Assembly (NCBI GenBank): GCA_035295125.1 | Contig: DATGJP010000115.1 | Location: 62,001-126,000, forward strand | Direction: 5' to 3' | From: JAICMB01 sp035295125 | GTDB lineage: Bacteria > Acidobacteriota > Terriglobia > Bryobacterales > Bryobacteraceae | DNA length: 64,000 bases | In this document: positions 53,635 to 63,726 of the stretch, one piece after another | Layout of the letters: each line of letters begins with the position of its first letter | Position numbering within the stretch: position 1 is the first letter of the stretch | Program-made: the position numbers and the translations under genes | The notes under the pieces: generated by a model | What the model was told of the DNA's origin: nothing | Seen by the model: the letters and a program-made list of their open reading frames with translations, nothing else | Databases searched by the model: none

Positions 53635-56555
53635 TTGGACGCTCTATTCTCCAGCAAATGTTTCAACTGCGAAGTCAATCTTTCCAAGTCCGCGGACAGT
53701 TCGTTGAAGACTTTTCGATCCTGGTCGGTCGGCGCGAATCCCCCATCGGCATATCCTTGCAGCGCGGCAATGCGATTGTTCAATTTCAACGGGAAAACGA
53801 GCATTTGATCATCGTAGCCCGTATAGCCGGGCTCCCACAGCTCGTGAAGAAGAGCGTCGAGTTGCTTTGCTGCGTTACCGCTCGTTGTCTTCAACACACC
53901 GCGGATTCGATTAATGGCATCGTTGATCTCCGATTCTTTGTCGCGCACCGATATTAAAAACTGGAATTGCTCGCTATACTCCTTGTCGGTGGTGGGTAGC
54001 CGCGGGTCCTTGAGAATGGCAAAAGACTGCTCTTGCGATCCGATGCGCACGCGATAGTTCCCAGGAACCGCCATCGGCCCGCGCAAGCTTCCTCCCGCCA
54101 GGTGTGTTTCGCCCTCGATCGGATGCGCTTCCGGATATCGAAGATCCCAGTCGAAGCGATTTGTTCCGGCCTCTGGCACCTTTGGGAAGCTTCGGATCAC
54201 CGCCCCCGCGCTATCAAGAAATTCGATGCTTACCGCCGTCGTGGGCCTCGATTTGAAGTAGTACGAAACCGTGACGCCGTTCGGAGGATTCTGCCCCACG
54301 CCCACCGCACCGCCTCTGCCGCCACCGCCACCCCTTCCGGAAGCAGGCCGATAGACATCGCGCGGCTTGAAGAGCTTCATATCGCCCAGCTCGCCATTCA
54401 ATTGGTGAAGCGCGGTAACGTCGTCGAGAACCCAGAAGGCTCGGCCTTGCGTGGCTGCGATCAGATCGTTGTTTTTGATGGTCAGATCCGTGACCGGGAC
54501 AATTGGCATATTGAGCTGTAGGGGCTGCCAGTCGGCGCCGTCGTTGAATGAAACGTAGACACCCCGCTCGGTCCCCGCATAGAGTAGTCCCCTACGAACC
54601 GGGTCTTCGCGAACCGTGCGGGTGAAAACGGTAGGTGGAAGCCCATGCGTGATCAGCTTCCAGGTCTTACCGAAATCGGACGTCTTATAGATCAAGGGAC
54701 GATCGTCATTGAGCTGATATCGATTTGCGGCGACATAGGCGGTCCCCGCCTCGTAGGGCGACGACTCGATGATGTTGATTCGGGTCCACTCGGGAAGCTC
54801 GCGCGGCGTGACGTTAACCCAGTTCTTGCCATTGTCGCGGGTCACGTAAATTAAGCCGTCGTCGGAACCGGTCCAGATCACGTTTTGATCCACGCGCGAA
54901 GGGGAGATCGCAAAAATCGTCGAATAGTATTCTTCCAGCCGTCCCCCGTTCTCGCGAGTCTTGTCGTTGCGCGTCAGGTCCGGACTAATCACCTCCCAAC
55001 TCTGCCCTTGATCGGTCGATCGAAACACGACGTTCGCGCCGGCGAGAATCGAACCCGGATCGAGCGGCGGAATGACGATGGGGTATGTCCACTGGAAGCG
55101 ATACTTAACGTCCGCGGCCGTGCGTCCGCCGGGGTAATCCGGCCAGATCGTGATATTTCGCGCGTAATTAGCGCTACGGTCGTAGCGGGTCATCATACCG
55201 AAGAAACTCCCGCCGTACGTGACGTCGGGATGCTTCGGATCCGGAGCAAGGTATCCGCTCTCGCCGCCGGCAACCGTGTACCAATCCGTAATTCCAATCC
55301 CGCCCGCATCGGTTCGGCTGGCAATTGAAACGGTCGTGTTGTCCTGCTGCGATCCGTAAATCCGATACGGAAAATGATTGTCGGTGATAGCTTCGTAAAA
55401 CTGCCCGGTGGGCTGATTGTCGAGCGAACTCCAGGTCGCGCCACCGTTGAACGTGATGGTCGCGCCTCCGTCGTTCGCATTCGCCATGCGCAGATGATCT
55501 TTTGGGTCGATCCAGAGGTCGTGATAGTCACCATGCGGCGCGCGCAGGGTCGTGTAAGTCTTTCCGGCGTCTGTCGATTTGAAGAAGCCCTTCGACGAGA
55601 ACGTGTAGATGGTATCCAGCTCCTGCGTGTCCGCGAAGATGTGTCCGTAATAGTATTGGCGCCCTCGAACGCTGAAATCGTCGTTCATCAGGCGCCAGTT
55701 CTTTCCGGCGTCGTCGGACATGAACACGCCGCCGTCCTCGGCTTCAACCGTGGCGTAAACGCGGTTCGAGTTGACTTGCGAAACCGCCACGCCGATCTTA
55801 CCCTTATCGCCTTTCGGCAGCCCGTTCGTGAGTTGCGTCCAATGATCGCCACCGTCGGTGGTTTTATAAAGACCACTTCCGGGACCCGTGCTGTAAACCG
55901 CCCAGGGTGTCCTCAGCACCTGCCACATCGCCACGTAGAGCACGCGGGAGTCGTGCGGATCCATCGAGATGTCCACGGCGCCGGTCTTGTCGTTGACGTA
56001 CAGAACTTTTTGCCAGCTCTTGCCGCCGTCCCTGGAGCGGAATAATCCACGCTCCTCATTTGGGCCATACGGATGGCCTACCGCGGCTACGTAAACAGTA
56101 TTCGGATCCTTGGGATCGACGCGAACCTTACCGATCGTCCGCGTGTCGTCAAGCCCAACGTGCGTCCAGGTCTTTCCGGCATCCGTAGATTTGTAAACTC
56201 CGTCGCCCTGCGAGATGTTCGAACGCAAACAGGCCTCGCCCATTCCGACGTAGACTACGTTCGGGTCCGATTCCGCAACCCCGATCCCCCCCACCGAACC
56301 AGTTTTGAAGTAGCGATCGGAAACCGGCGCCCAAGTGATTCCGGCGTCCGTGGTTTTCCACACGCCGCCGCCAGTCGCCCCCTGATAGTAGACCTGAGGC
56401 TGGCTTGCGATGCCCGTAACCGCCGTCGCGCGTCCACCGCGGAACGGTCCAATTGATCGCCAGCGCATGGTTTTGAACAGACCGGAGTCCACCGGCTGAG
56501 CGGCCAGGGAACCGATCACAAGAGCCGACAAATAAAGGCGTCGAACAGGGATCAT
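53631..56555 (-). CDS. Exported BNR-repeat (sortilin/VPS10-like) beta-propeller
   Basis: 974 residues from ATG 56555. Signal peptide MIPVRRLYLSALVIGSLAAQ. Repeated Asp-box blades (STDAGKTWTHVG, SRDGGKSWQKVLY, STDAGKTYTTL, KTSDFGKTWKLI) fill the first 700 residues; the C-terminal part has an Ig-like strand block and a helical end (KQLDALLHELWEPGYTGYDD). These acidobacterial and bacteroidetal proteins are extracellular or periplasmic with no known enzyme activity. Overlaps the S9 peptidase stop by 4 bases; co-translated with it. Confidence 0.85.
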   Translation of the reverse strand: MIPVRRLYLSALVIGSLAAQPVDSGLFKTMRWRSIGPFRGGRATAVTGIASQPQVYYQGATGGGVWKTTDAGITWAPVSDRYFKTGSVGGIGVAESDPNVVYVGMGEACLRSNISQGDGVYKSTDAGKTWTHVGLDDTRTIGKVRVDPKDPNTVYVAAVGHPYGPNEERGLFRSRDGGKSWQKVLYVNDKTGAVDISMDPHDSRVLYVAMWQVLRTPWAVYSTGPGSGLYKTTDGGDHWTQLTNGLPKGDKGKIGVAVSQVNSNRVYATVEAEDGGVFMSDDAGKNWRLMNDDFSVRGRQYYYGHIFADTQELDTIYTFSSKGFFKSTDAGKTYTTLRAPHGDYHDLWIDPKDHLRMANANDGGATITFNGGATWSSLDNQPTGQFYEAITDNHFPYRIYGSQQDNTTVSIASRTDAGGIGITDWYTVAGGESGYLAPDPKHPDVTYGGSFFGMMTRYDRSANYARNITIWPDYPGGRTAADVKYRFQWTYPIVIPPLDPGSILAGANVVFRSTDQGQSWEVISPDLTRNDKTRENGGRLEEYYSTIFAISPSRVDQNVIWTGSDDGLIYVTRDNGKNWVNVTPRELPEWTRINIIESSPYEAGTAYVAANRYQLNDDRPLIYKTSDFGKTWKLITHGLPPTVFTRTVREDPVRRGLLYAGTERGVYVSFNDGADWQPLQLNMPIVPVTDLTIKNNDLIAATQGRAFWVLDDVTALHQLNGELGDMKLFKPRDVYRPASGRGGGGGRGGAVGVGQNPPNGVTVSYYFKSRPTTAVSIEFLDSAGAVIRSFPKVPEAGTNRFDWDLRYPEAHPIEGETHLAGGSLRGPMAVPGNYRVRIGSQEQSFAILKDPRLPTTDKEYSEQFQFLISVRDKESEINDAINRIRGVLKTTSGNAAKQLDALLHELWEPGYTGYDDQMLVFPLKLNNRIAALQGYADGGFAPTDQDRKVFNELSADLERLTSQLKHLLENRASK

Positions 56556-58702
56556 TTCAAGTACTTCTCCCACCAATCCAGGGTCCGCTGATAGTAATCC
56601 AGATAGTCGTCGTGCGAGCCGCGCACTATGCTGTGGTCGCCGTCACGATAAAGCACAAGTTCCACCGGCCGTTTCAGGTATCGAAGCGCGTAGAACATCA
56701 TTTCGCCCTGCTGTGTCGGGACCGTGTAGTCCTTTTGCCCGTGCATGATCAGCAGTGGGGTGTGAACGCGATCGGCATGAAAGAAGGGCGAATTGTCCAG
56801 GTATGATTGCCGCGCTTTCCAAGGATCGCCGTTCGCCCGCGCCTGCCCGTTGTCGATGGTCCAGATGTCGCGGTCACGCCCGTCCGCCCAGGTGCTGAAG
56901 AAATCGCTGGGCGGCGCGCGCAGGACCGCCGCGGCAAAAGTGTCGACATGCGAAATCAAAAACAGTCCGGAGTAGCCGCCAAAGCTGCCGCCGGTGATGC
57001 CGAATTTCCCCGTCGTGAAGCCCATCGCGCGGACTGCATTCACCGCCGGAACCACCGACTTAACGAACGATTCGCCTGTGTAGCCCACCTTCACCAACAC
57101 GTCCGGCGTCAGGTAAGCATAGCCGTGCGTCACATGCATCTGCGCTTCGGGATTGAAGCGGTTCTTCGTGTTTGAGAGCTTCTCATATGTGTACGTGACC
57201 ACCGACACCGGGTGTTCGGCGCTGGCTCCCGCCGGCTTGTAAAGCAGCGCCTGCAAAGGATCGCCGTCTTCCGACCGGAAATCGAAAGTCAATGGCGCGA
57301 CAAATTCGAAATCCTTGAGCTGCGGGTTCAGCTTCGTGATCGTCCGCCGCTGTCGTTCCGCGACGTCGTACAAAAACCCGTCGGTGGGGTGCGTGGCGTT
57401 CATCGAAATGAAACTCACCCGCTGTCCGTCTTTCGAAACCGTGAAGTGAGACATCGTTTCATCGCCTGAGAACAGCGGCGCGGCTTTGTCCTCACCCGCG
57501 ATCCAGCGATGGAGCGTCTCGCGATAGGTAACGGAGTCTGTTGTTTTGAAGAATAACGACCGTCCGTCGCCGCTCCACACCAGCCCCGAAACCTCATCCG
57601 CCCGATTCGCCGGCGTTAACTTTTGCGACTTGCCAGACTTGAGATCGACCACCAGCACGTCATCGTCAGGCCGGAGGATCGAATACATGTTGGGATCTTT
57701 AGGCCCGGTTCCCGGACGCGCGGCCAACGTCGCCAGCATATTCGACTGAATGGAAAGCAGCGGCTGTCGCGTGCCCTTGGTAAAGTCCGAGGCGACGACG
57801 CGGTCAGCGCCGCCGTCAACCGACCGCGCGTGGAGAGCGCCAGCTTCCGGATATAGCAATTCGCGGCCGGCTGAAGAGTAGATAACCCAGGATGGCGGCC
57901 GCCCGTTCCCGAAAGACTGCCTCGCCGCGCCGGAACCGTCCATCGGAATCAGCCAAATCTCGTTCCGCTCCGCCCGAAAGTGTCCGAGCGTCTCCGGGGT
58001 CACGGCCCGGCACAGCACAGTCTTTCCGTCGGGAGAGACAGCGACGTTCCGAAAAGCAAACGTCGAAGAGCTGAGTTCCCTGCTCCTGCCGTTCGCGACA
58101 TCGACCGCAGCCAGCTTCCACATGCGCTTATCGACAAAGAAGACGTCGCCGGGAACCACGGCATCGGTTCCCTTGATCACGGTGAAACGCGGAGCTGGCT
58201 GCACCGCTGGGGGATCTTGCAGTTCCGCGACCACGAGAGTGGCGCCGTCGGGAGTCCAGTGAAGGGTGATACCGTCGGACGCCCAGGTGCTACGGTCTTC
58301 CGCGAACGAATTCCCAACTTCGCGTGGTGTTCCCGATGCGGGGTCCAGAATCATCGCCTGCCGCTTGCCGTTCCGCGAGCGAAGGAATGCGAGCTTCGAT
58401 CCGTCCGGCGACCACACGGGCGTGTCGGCGTGATCCGATATCACCTTCTTCGGCGTGCCCCCGCTCGCGGAAACCAGCCAAAGAAACGCGGTCGGATGGC
58501 GCGCGAGAATATTCGCCTCATCGGAATTATCCGACGTCGCGTATGCGATCCAGTTGCCCGCCGGAGAGATTACCGGCTGGCTTTCATCCGAAAAGGCAAC
58601 GATGCCGAGCATGTCCTTCGGGCCAAACTGCGGCGCGCCAAACGCCGCAGCAGCCCAAAACGCTCCGCAAATCAAACCACAACCGTAAGGAAGCGCTTTC
58701 AC
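56552..58702 (-). CDS. Exported S9 family serine peptidase (prolyl oligopeptidase/DPP type)
   Basis: 716 residues from GTG 58702, the start I prefer because it leads directly into a signal peptide (MKALPYGCGLICGAFWAAAA) with AGGAG 12 bases before; TTG 58714 is the longer alternative. N-terminal beta-propeller (repeats with PVWSPDGSKLAFL, LHWTPDGATLVV) and a C-terminal alpha/beta hydrolase with catalytic S in GGSFGGYSG, D in GQKDYTVPTQQG and H in DGDHSIVRG. Breaks down oligopeptides outside the cytosol. TonB receptor stop lies 15 bases before. Confidence 0.9.
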   Translation of the reverse strand: MKALPYGCGLICGAFWAAAAFGAPQFGPKDMLGIVAFSDESQPVISPAGNWIAYATSDNSDEANILARHPTAFLWLVSASGGTPKKVISDHADTPVWSPDGSKLAFLRSRNGKRQAMILDPASGTPREVGNSFAEDRSTWASDGITLHWTPDGATLVVAELQDPPAVQPAPRFTVIKGTDAVVPGDVFFVDKRMWKLAAVDVANGRSRELSSSTFAFRNVAVSPDGKTVLCRAVTPETLGHFRAERNEIWLIPMDGSGAARQSFGNGRPPSWVIYSSAGRELLYPEAGALHARSVDGGADRVVASDFTKGTRQPLLSIQSNMLATLAARPGTGPKDPNMYSILRPDDDVLVVDLKSGKSQKLTPANRADEVSGLVWSGDGRSLFFKTTDSVTYRETLHRWIAGEDKAAPLFSGDETMSHFTVSKDGQRVSFISMNATHPTDGFLYDVAERQRRTITKLNPQLKDFEFVAPLTFDFRSEDGDPLQALLYKPAGASAEHPVSVVTYTYEKLSNTKNRFNPEAQMHVTHGYAYLTPDVLVKVGYTGESFVKSVVPAVNAVRAMGFTTGKFGITGGSFGGYSGLFLISHVDTFAAAVLRAPPSDFFSTWADGRDRDIWTIDNGQARANGDPWKARQSYLDNSPFFHADRVHTPLLIMHGQKDYTVPTQQGEMMFYALRYLKRPVELVLYRDGDHSIVRGSHDDYLDYYQRTLDWWEKYLK

Positions 58703-58717
58703 GATGACAGACAACTC

Positions 58718-61576
58718 CTAGAAACTATACCGTCCTGAGAACTGGAATTGACGGCCCGCTGCGGTCGATGTCGGACGCCCGAAGGTCGCCACCGGGTTAT
58801 TGATGTCCAGGCCTGAAACGGCGTTGATTCCCGTAACGTTAAAGCGATTCAGAGAATTGAACATGTCGGCCCGGAAATCAACGCGCTGTCGTTCTTTAAT
58901 CTTGAACGATTTCAAGAGGCTTGAGTCGATATTGAACACGTACGGTCCGGTATAGGTGTTCCTTCCGATAAATCCGGGCCGTTCAGCGCGGGTCGTCGCG
59001 ATTCCCATGGCATCCGATCCTACGCTCGGGCTGTAGTGAATGCCCGAGGTTGCATGAGCGATGGCGCTGAATTGGATTCCGAACGGAAGTTGCATCACTC
59101 CATTCATCGAAAAGTTGTGACGCCGGTCCTGATCGGAGAGCCCGTGATCCAGATGGTAGTTCGTCGGATCGAAGTGCAGTGCCGTCCCCTCGCGGAAGTT
59201 GTCGGAATCGCTGGTCGCTTTCGAGAAGGTGTAGAAGCCGTCTGCCATGAACCGCTTGCTGAATCGCTTCGTCAGCCTGAGATTCATGCCATTGTAGAAG
59301 CTGTTGTCGCCGGAATCCTGCAGGAGCAGCCGACGGAATCCACCGAATTGAATCCCGAGCGGTCCGGGGATTCGCGACGGAACTCCATAGGGTCGCTGGG
59401 CATCCGCTTGCGCCTGGGTGCGAGTGTGGCCGGGATAGACCGGGAAGAACGGCGGCAGGTTGAGATCTTCGGTACGGAGGAGTTTCAATCCCTTAACCAC
59501 CACATAATCCACCTCGAAGAGCAGGTTCGGTGTAACCGACCGTTGGATGTTCAGCGATGCCTGCTCCGAATACGGGTTCACGCGGAGTCCTCCAAATTTG
59601 TCGCCGACGGACAACGGAAAGTCCGTCTGGCTGAGGCCGCGCGTAATCGGAATGAACACGTCGCTGAAGATCAGTTTCGCGCCGGTGGGCAAAGCGGTCA
59701 GCCGATTCGGGAACGTCGGAAACAGCGGATCGCCCGGCGTTAACGACAACGTGAAGATGCCATTCGGTCCGTTGTTGGATTCCCGATTCACGAGCGACGA
59801 TTCGATCGTGGCGTAGAATAGACCCGCTCCGCCGCGAATGACCGTCTTCCCGTTCTTCTTCGGATCCCACGCAAAACCGAAGCGCGGAGCGAAATTCTGC
59901 GTATCGTGCATCAGGGTCTCGTAATCGTAACGGAGCCCGAAATTGAGCGTGAGCCCGCGCGTGACGTTGTAGTCATCCTGGAAGTAGATCCCGTAAAGCC
60001 ATTCGTCGTAATTTAGTCCCGATTTGCCAAAGGCCTGCGTATACGAGGTCGGGAAAGTCTTCGGATCGTTCGGATTGAACGTCGTCGGAGTGCCCGCCGC
60101 GAACGTGTACGTACCTGTGAAATTGTTGTAAAAGGTCACGAAGCGGTTGTAAAAGGTCGCTTCCCCGCCGAACTTCAGATTGTGCTTGCCGCGGGTGTAT
60201 GTCAGCTTGTCTTGCCAGGTATAGCCCTTCTCGTTGAGGTCCTGCGGCAGGCTTGGATCGGGACCGAGGTTGCCGATGCCGGAGCGATTAATAGCCGGTC
60301 CGGTCTTGGAAAAATCGGGTGGCAGACCAATGCCCACGATGGCCTGGAAGTCAAAATACAGGTCGCGGGTGAAAGCAAAACGCGCTTCATTGACCAACCT
60401 CGGAGTCAGGACCGAAATGGCGGAGCTTTCGATATTCTGAGTACGGTCCACGGCGTCGTCGGCGCGCTGTGAGGTGTTCAGGCCTCCGACTCCGGCGTTG
60501 TCCGACTCACTACGCACCAGGCTGTAGCGGAAGTCGATCCGGTTATTGGCATTGATCTGTTGATCGACCTTGCCGAATGCCTTCAACTCCGAGAAAGGCA
60601 CGTTCAATGGAGTGCCGGGATTCGGTTCCAGAATGGACGTGATTCCGTTGGCGATCTGCGTTTGATGCGTCTGCTCGTAGTTGCCGATGAAGTGCATGCG
60701 ATCGGTCACGATCGGACCACCGATTGTACCGCCCCATTGCTCGCGGACGAGGTCGGGATTTGCTTTCGTGAGCGGATTGCCTGCGTCGATCTCGCCGGGA
60801 CGTCCGTTGATGAAAGCGTCGCCATGCCAGTCGTTAGTGCCCGTGCGCGTGATTGAATTCACGACTCCTGACATGCTGCGGCCATATTCCGCGGAGAAGT
60901 TGTTGGTGACTACCTGAACTTCCTGAACGACGTCGAGGGAAAACGTCCCATTGGCTCCCGCGAGGTCGCCGCCCAGCGTTCGAATTTCGCGCAACTGATT
61001 CGGGATTCCATCCGCCAATATCGTTAACTCGCGAATGCCCTGGCCGTTGATGGTCACCGCTCCACTGCCACCGCCCTGCACCACCGCTCCCGGCGTCAAC
61101 GTCACGAAGTCGAAGAAGTTGCGGCCGTTATCCGGCAGATTGACCAGTTGTTGTGTGCCGACCACGTGGCTGATGTCCGACTTGCTCCCCTCCACCAGCG
61201 GCGCTTCCGCTGAGATTTCAACGGTCTCGGTGACGGTGCCCGGCTTCAGCGTGAAGTCCACCACCGAATCTACGCCCGAACCGAACGTTAGTCCTCTGGA
61301 TGTCTGCGGCGCGAATCCCTTGGCTTGAACTGAAATCTCATACTGTCCGGCAGGCGGCAGCGCTGCCACCAGGTAGTGTCCCTGGGAATCGCTCTGGGCC
61401 GTACGCGTCAAACCCAGCGAAGTATTCTTTACGGTCACCGTTCCACCAGGTATGACAGCGCCCGATTCATCGAGCAGTGTCCCCTGAAGAGTGAAGCTTG
61501 TGCCGGCCTGTCCAAACAGGTTGACGGCGAAAGTAGCGAGAAGCAGGAACAGCAAAGCGAAGCGAGAGTGGGCCAT
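58718..61576 (-). CDS. Oar-like TonB-dependent receptor of the catabolic operon
   Basis: 952 residues from ATG 61576 (GAGG before it); a longer frame upstream has no support. Signal peptide MAHSRFALLFLLLATFAVNL, carboxypeptidase-regulatory domain (FTLQGTLLDESGAVIPGGTV), plug (VNLPDNGRNFFDFVTLTPG, TRTGTNDWHGDAF), barrel, and final GRYSF. Its peptidase neighbours suggest a peptide ligand. First gene of the tight operon running to ridA. Confidence 0.92.
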   Translation of the reverse strand: MAHSRFALLFLLLATFAVNLFGQAGTSFTLQGTLLDESGAVIPGGTVTVKNTSLGLTRTAQSDSQGHYLVAALPPAGQYEISVQAKGFAPQTSRGLTFGSGVDSVVDFTLKPGTVTETVEISAEAPLVEGSKSDISHVVGTQQLVNLPDNGRNFFDFVTLTPGAVVQGGGSGAVTINGQGIRELTILADGIPNQLREIRTLGGDLAGANGTFSLDVVQEVQVVTNNFSAEYGRSMSGVVNSITRTGTNDWHGDAFINGRPGEIDAGNPLTKANPDLVREQWGGTIGGPIVTDRMHFIGNYEQTHQTQIANGITSILEPNPGTPLNVPFSELKAFGKVDQQINANNRIDFRYSLVRSESDNAGVGGLNTSQRADDAVDRTQNIESSAISVLTPRLVNEARFAFTRDLYFDFQAIVGIGLPPDFSKTGPAINRSGIGNLGPDPSLPQDLNEKGYTWQDKLTYTRGKHNLKFGGEATFYNRFVTFYNNFTGTYTFAAGTPTTFNPNDPKTFPTSYTQAFGKSGLNYDEWLYGIYFQDDYNVTRGLTLNFGLRYDYETLMHDTQNFAPRFGFAWDPKKNGKTVIRGGAGLFYATIESSLVNRESNNGPNGIFTLSLTPGDPLFPTFPNRLTALPTGAKLIFSDVFIPITRGLSQTDFPLSVGDKFGGLRVNPYSEQASLNIQRSVTPNLLFEVDYVVVKGLKLLRTEDLNLPPFFPVYPGHTRTQAQADAQRPYGVPSRIPGPLGIQFGGFRRLLLQDSGDNSFYNGMNLRLTKRFSKRFMADGFYTFSKATSDSDNFREGTALHFDPTNYHLDHGLSDQDRRHNFSMNGVMQLPFGIQFSAIAHATSGIHYSPSVGSDAMGIATTRAERPGFIGRNTYTGPYVFNIDSSLLKSFKIKERQRVDFRADMFNSLNRFNVTGINAVSGLDINNPVATFGRPTSTAAGRQFQFSGRYSF

Positions 61577-61714
61577 GATGTTTTTCCTCATATGCCTGGA
61601 GTCCACGTCTGAAACTTCGGATAGAATGTCACTACCGGCAGGATTTGTCAAGAACAGATTACCGCTCGATGAACCGGCGTATTATCAGTGCATTGAGAGC
61701 ACAGTCGTGAAATG

Positions 61715-62452
61715 TCAGTGGTCGCCTATGGCGTCCCGGACTATACCGTACTGCGCTCCCCACTCGTCCGTCATCCGGTTTCGAATGTCCCACAACTCCC
61801 GGAAAAACTGCGTCCGAAGCCCGTCATCCAGAAGCTGAACCGACCGTCCTTTGAGCGACTTGGCGCCCAGGCCGATGCTCCGGTGGATCAACTGCAGATG
61901 GTGGTATCGGAATTTCTGAAAAAGCTCGTCGAACTCGGCGAGAGCTTCCGCCACCATGTAAGCGTCCGAATGCGTGTACTCGGAATTGTAGATCTTCTCG
62001 ACTGTCAGCCCGTGCTTCTCCAGGTAGTTGTTCTTGAACGAATCCCAGATCGGTGCATGCATCTTCAGCAGCACGCGGAATCCGGGCGACTCCTGGCCGC
62101 TCCCATGCCCGAGCTGTAGCCGGATCTCCTGATACTCCTTCGGCGACATCGTCTCCAGCAGTCCAAGCTGCTCCGTCATTAGGCGAACCGTCAAATGAAC
62201 GCGCCGAAACAGCGAAACTACGCGGTTGGTGTTCTCCTGCTGAAGGTATTCGTCGATGTCCAGAAGCGTAAAAGCGATCAGCTTCATCCACAGTTCTTCG
62301 ATCTGGTGGACAATCTGGAACTGCAGCTCATCGCGATTACAAAACGAACCGAAATCCTTCTGGCAGGCGAAAAGCGACTTGGTGTTGAGGTACAACTCGT
62401 AATCGAGTTGGCCCGTTCCGCCCATCAAGGCGTAAAAATGCTCGCGGTCCAT
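61715..62452 (-). CDS. Tryptophan 2,3-dioxygenase superfamily protein (diverged)
   Basis: 245 residues (classical TDO about 280). The distal histidine region QIVHQIEELWMKL and the proximal region FRYHHLQLIHRSIG fit the TDO fold, and LETMSPKEYQEIR is preserved. Two key loops differ: the SGFQS motif is replaced by HGSGQESPGFRVLL, and the GTGGSSG substrate loop by KSLKGRSV. So haem binding is likely but tryptophan as substrate is uncertain. Starts with ATG directly after the GntR-cupin stop. 138 bases separate it from the receptor gene. Confidence 0.75.
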   Translation of the reverse strand: MDREHFYALMGGTGQLDYELYLNTKSLFACQKDFGSFCNRDELQFQIVHQIEELWMKLIAFTLLDIDEYLQQENTNRVVSLFRRVHLTVRLMTEQLGLLETMSPKEYQEIRLQLGHGSGQESPGFRVLLKMHAPIWDSFKNNYLEKHGLTVEKIYNSEYTHSDAYMVAEALAEFDELFQKFRYHHLQLIHRSIGLGAKSLKGRSVQLLDDGLRTQFFRELWDIRNRMTDEWGAQYGIVRDAIGDH

Positions 62453-63718
62453 TTAACCTTCCCGCTTCGGCGGGGCCATATCTTCGGGCAAATAACACTG
62501 GCCCATCGTATTGCTGTTGCCTCTCACCACGGATCCGTAGACATGGATCGAAATCGTGATGCCGCTGGTCGGATTGTCCAGCCGGTGCAGATCCGATCCA
62601 AGAACATCCAGGTATGTGACGTCTCCCTGTCGATAATGTGTAACACCCATCGGCAGCAGCCGCGGAGAGCCGTTGCCGTCATCGAGACGACGATATGACG
62701 TTTCCCGCAGCTCTCCTTCGTAGACGCCGACCACCGACCAACAGGTATGATCATGCGCTGGGGTCGACTGGCCGGCCTCCCAGACGAGCGCCTGAATCGA
62801 GAAGCGCCCCTCAGGATCGACGTATAGCGAATGCCGCCGGTAGGAATGGGCGCTGGACTCGCGTTGGTCCGGGGTCAACAGTTTCGCGTTCCGAAGCAGT
62901 TTAGGAAGCCTCTCGGCGACCAGGAAAGCCAGGTCTGACGGAGCGCTGCTCGACAGAATGGTCGCAACCTGATCGGCAAACTCACTCAAACCGGTTGCGC
63001 TCTTGTGCGAACCTTCCCGGATATCGACTTCATCGTGGCTCGGCTTCGATACCAGGGCTTCGAGAATACGCTTGCGGCCAAGTTCGATCTGCTCCACCAT
63101 GAGCCGCGATGCAAGCTCTCCATCCCCGGCGGCCATCGCGCCGACCAGCGGCAGATACCCGGCCATTTCTTCCTGGCTGACGCGCGAGACGCCCACGTAG
63201 ATCAGCCGTTCCACATGGTCGTAGAGCTTGGAAAGTACACTCGCCAGCCGTCGGTTCCCCGAAGCGCTCGCGATGATCAGGTGTAGTTCGCGATGCGCAT
63301 TCACCGCCACTTCGTTCGAACCCTCCCCCGGTTTCGAGCGGACGCGGCAGAGTTCTTCCAGACGTTTCAATTGTTCGTCGGACAGCCGCCCGGATGCGAG
63401 TTTTGCCGCGGTCGGCTCCAGAAGTAAGCGTAGTTGGATAATATCTTGCCCGTCCCGCACCGTGATGGGCGCGATCAGGTATCCCCTTCTCGGAATCGCC
63501 CGCAGAAATCCCTCCTGTGAGAGTCCCAGCAGCGCCGCGCGAATGGGAGACTTTCCAAGAGCGTAACGGGAAGCCAGCTCGGCTTCGGTGACTTCGCGGC
63601 CTGGCTCGAGCGCGCAGGTAATGACGTCCCGCTTAATCCGCTGGAACGCGATTTTATTTAAGGAAGTCTGAACCGTCCTGGGTTCAGGATGTGACATTTC
63701 AACGGGTTTTGTCGCCAC
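62453..63718 (-). CDS. GntR/FCD regulator fused to a thiol-dioxygenase-like cupin
   Basis: 421 residues from GTG 63718 (AAGAG near); ATG 63697 is an alternative. HTH at about 20-80 (LEPGREVTEAELASRYALGKS), FCD ligand domain 85-220 (HRELHLIIASASGN), and a C-terminal cupin (270-421) of the cysteine-dioxygenase type with HxH at H322/H324 (STPAHDHTCWSVVGVYEG) and H378 (DLHRLDNP), the iron triad. A regulator fused to a CDO-like enzyme is unusual. It may sense or destroy a small thiol or related ligand while controlling the operon. Followed directly by the TDO-like gene. Confidence 0.85.
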   Translation of the reverse strand: MATKPVEMSHPEPRTVQTSLNKIAFQRIKRDVITCALEPGREVTEAELASRYALGKSPIRAALLGLSQEGFLRAIPRRGYLIAPITVRDGQDIIQLRLLLEPTAAKLASGRLSDEQLKRLEELCRVRSKPGEGSNEVAVNAHRELHLIIASASGNRRLASVLSKLYDHVERLIYVGVSRVSQEEMAGYLPLVGAMAAGDGELASRLMVEQIELGRKRILEALVSKPSHDEVDIREGSHKSATGLSEFADQVATILSSSAPSDLAFLVAERLPKLLRNAKLLTPDQRESSAHSYRRHSLYVDPEGRFSIQALVWEAGQSTPAHDHTCWSVVGVYEGELRETSYRRLDDGNGSPRLLPMGVTHYRQGDVTYLDVLGSDLHRLDNPTSGITISIHVYGSVVRGNSNTMGQCYLPEDMAPPKREG

Positions 63719-63726
63719 AAACTCTT

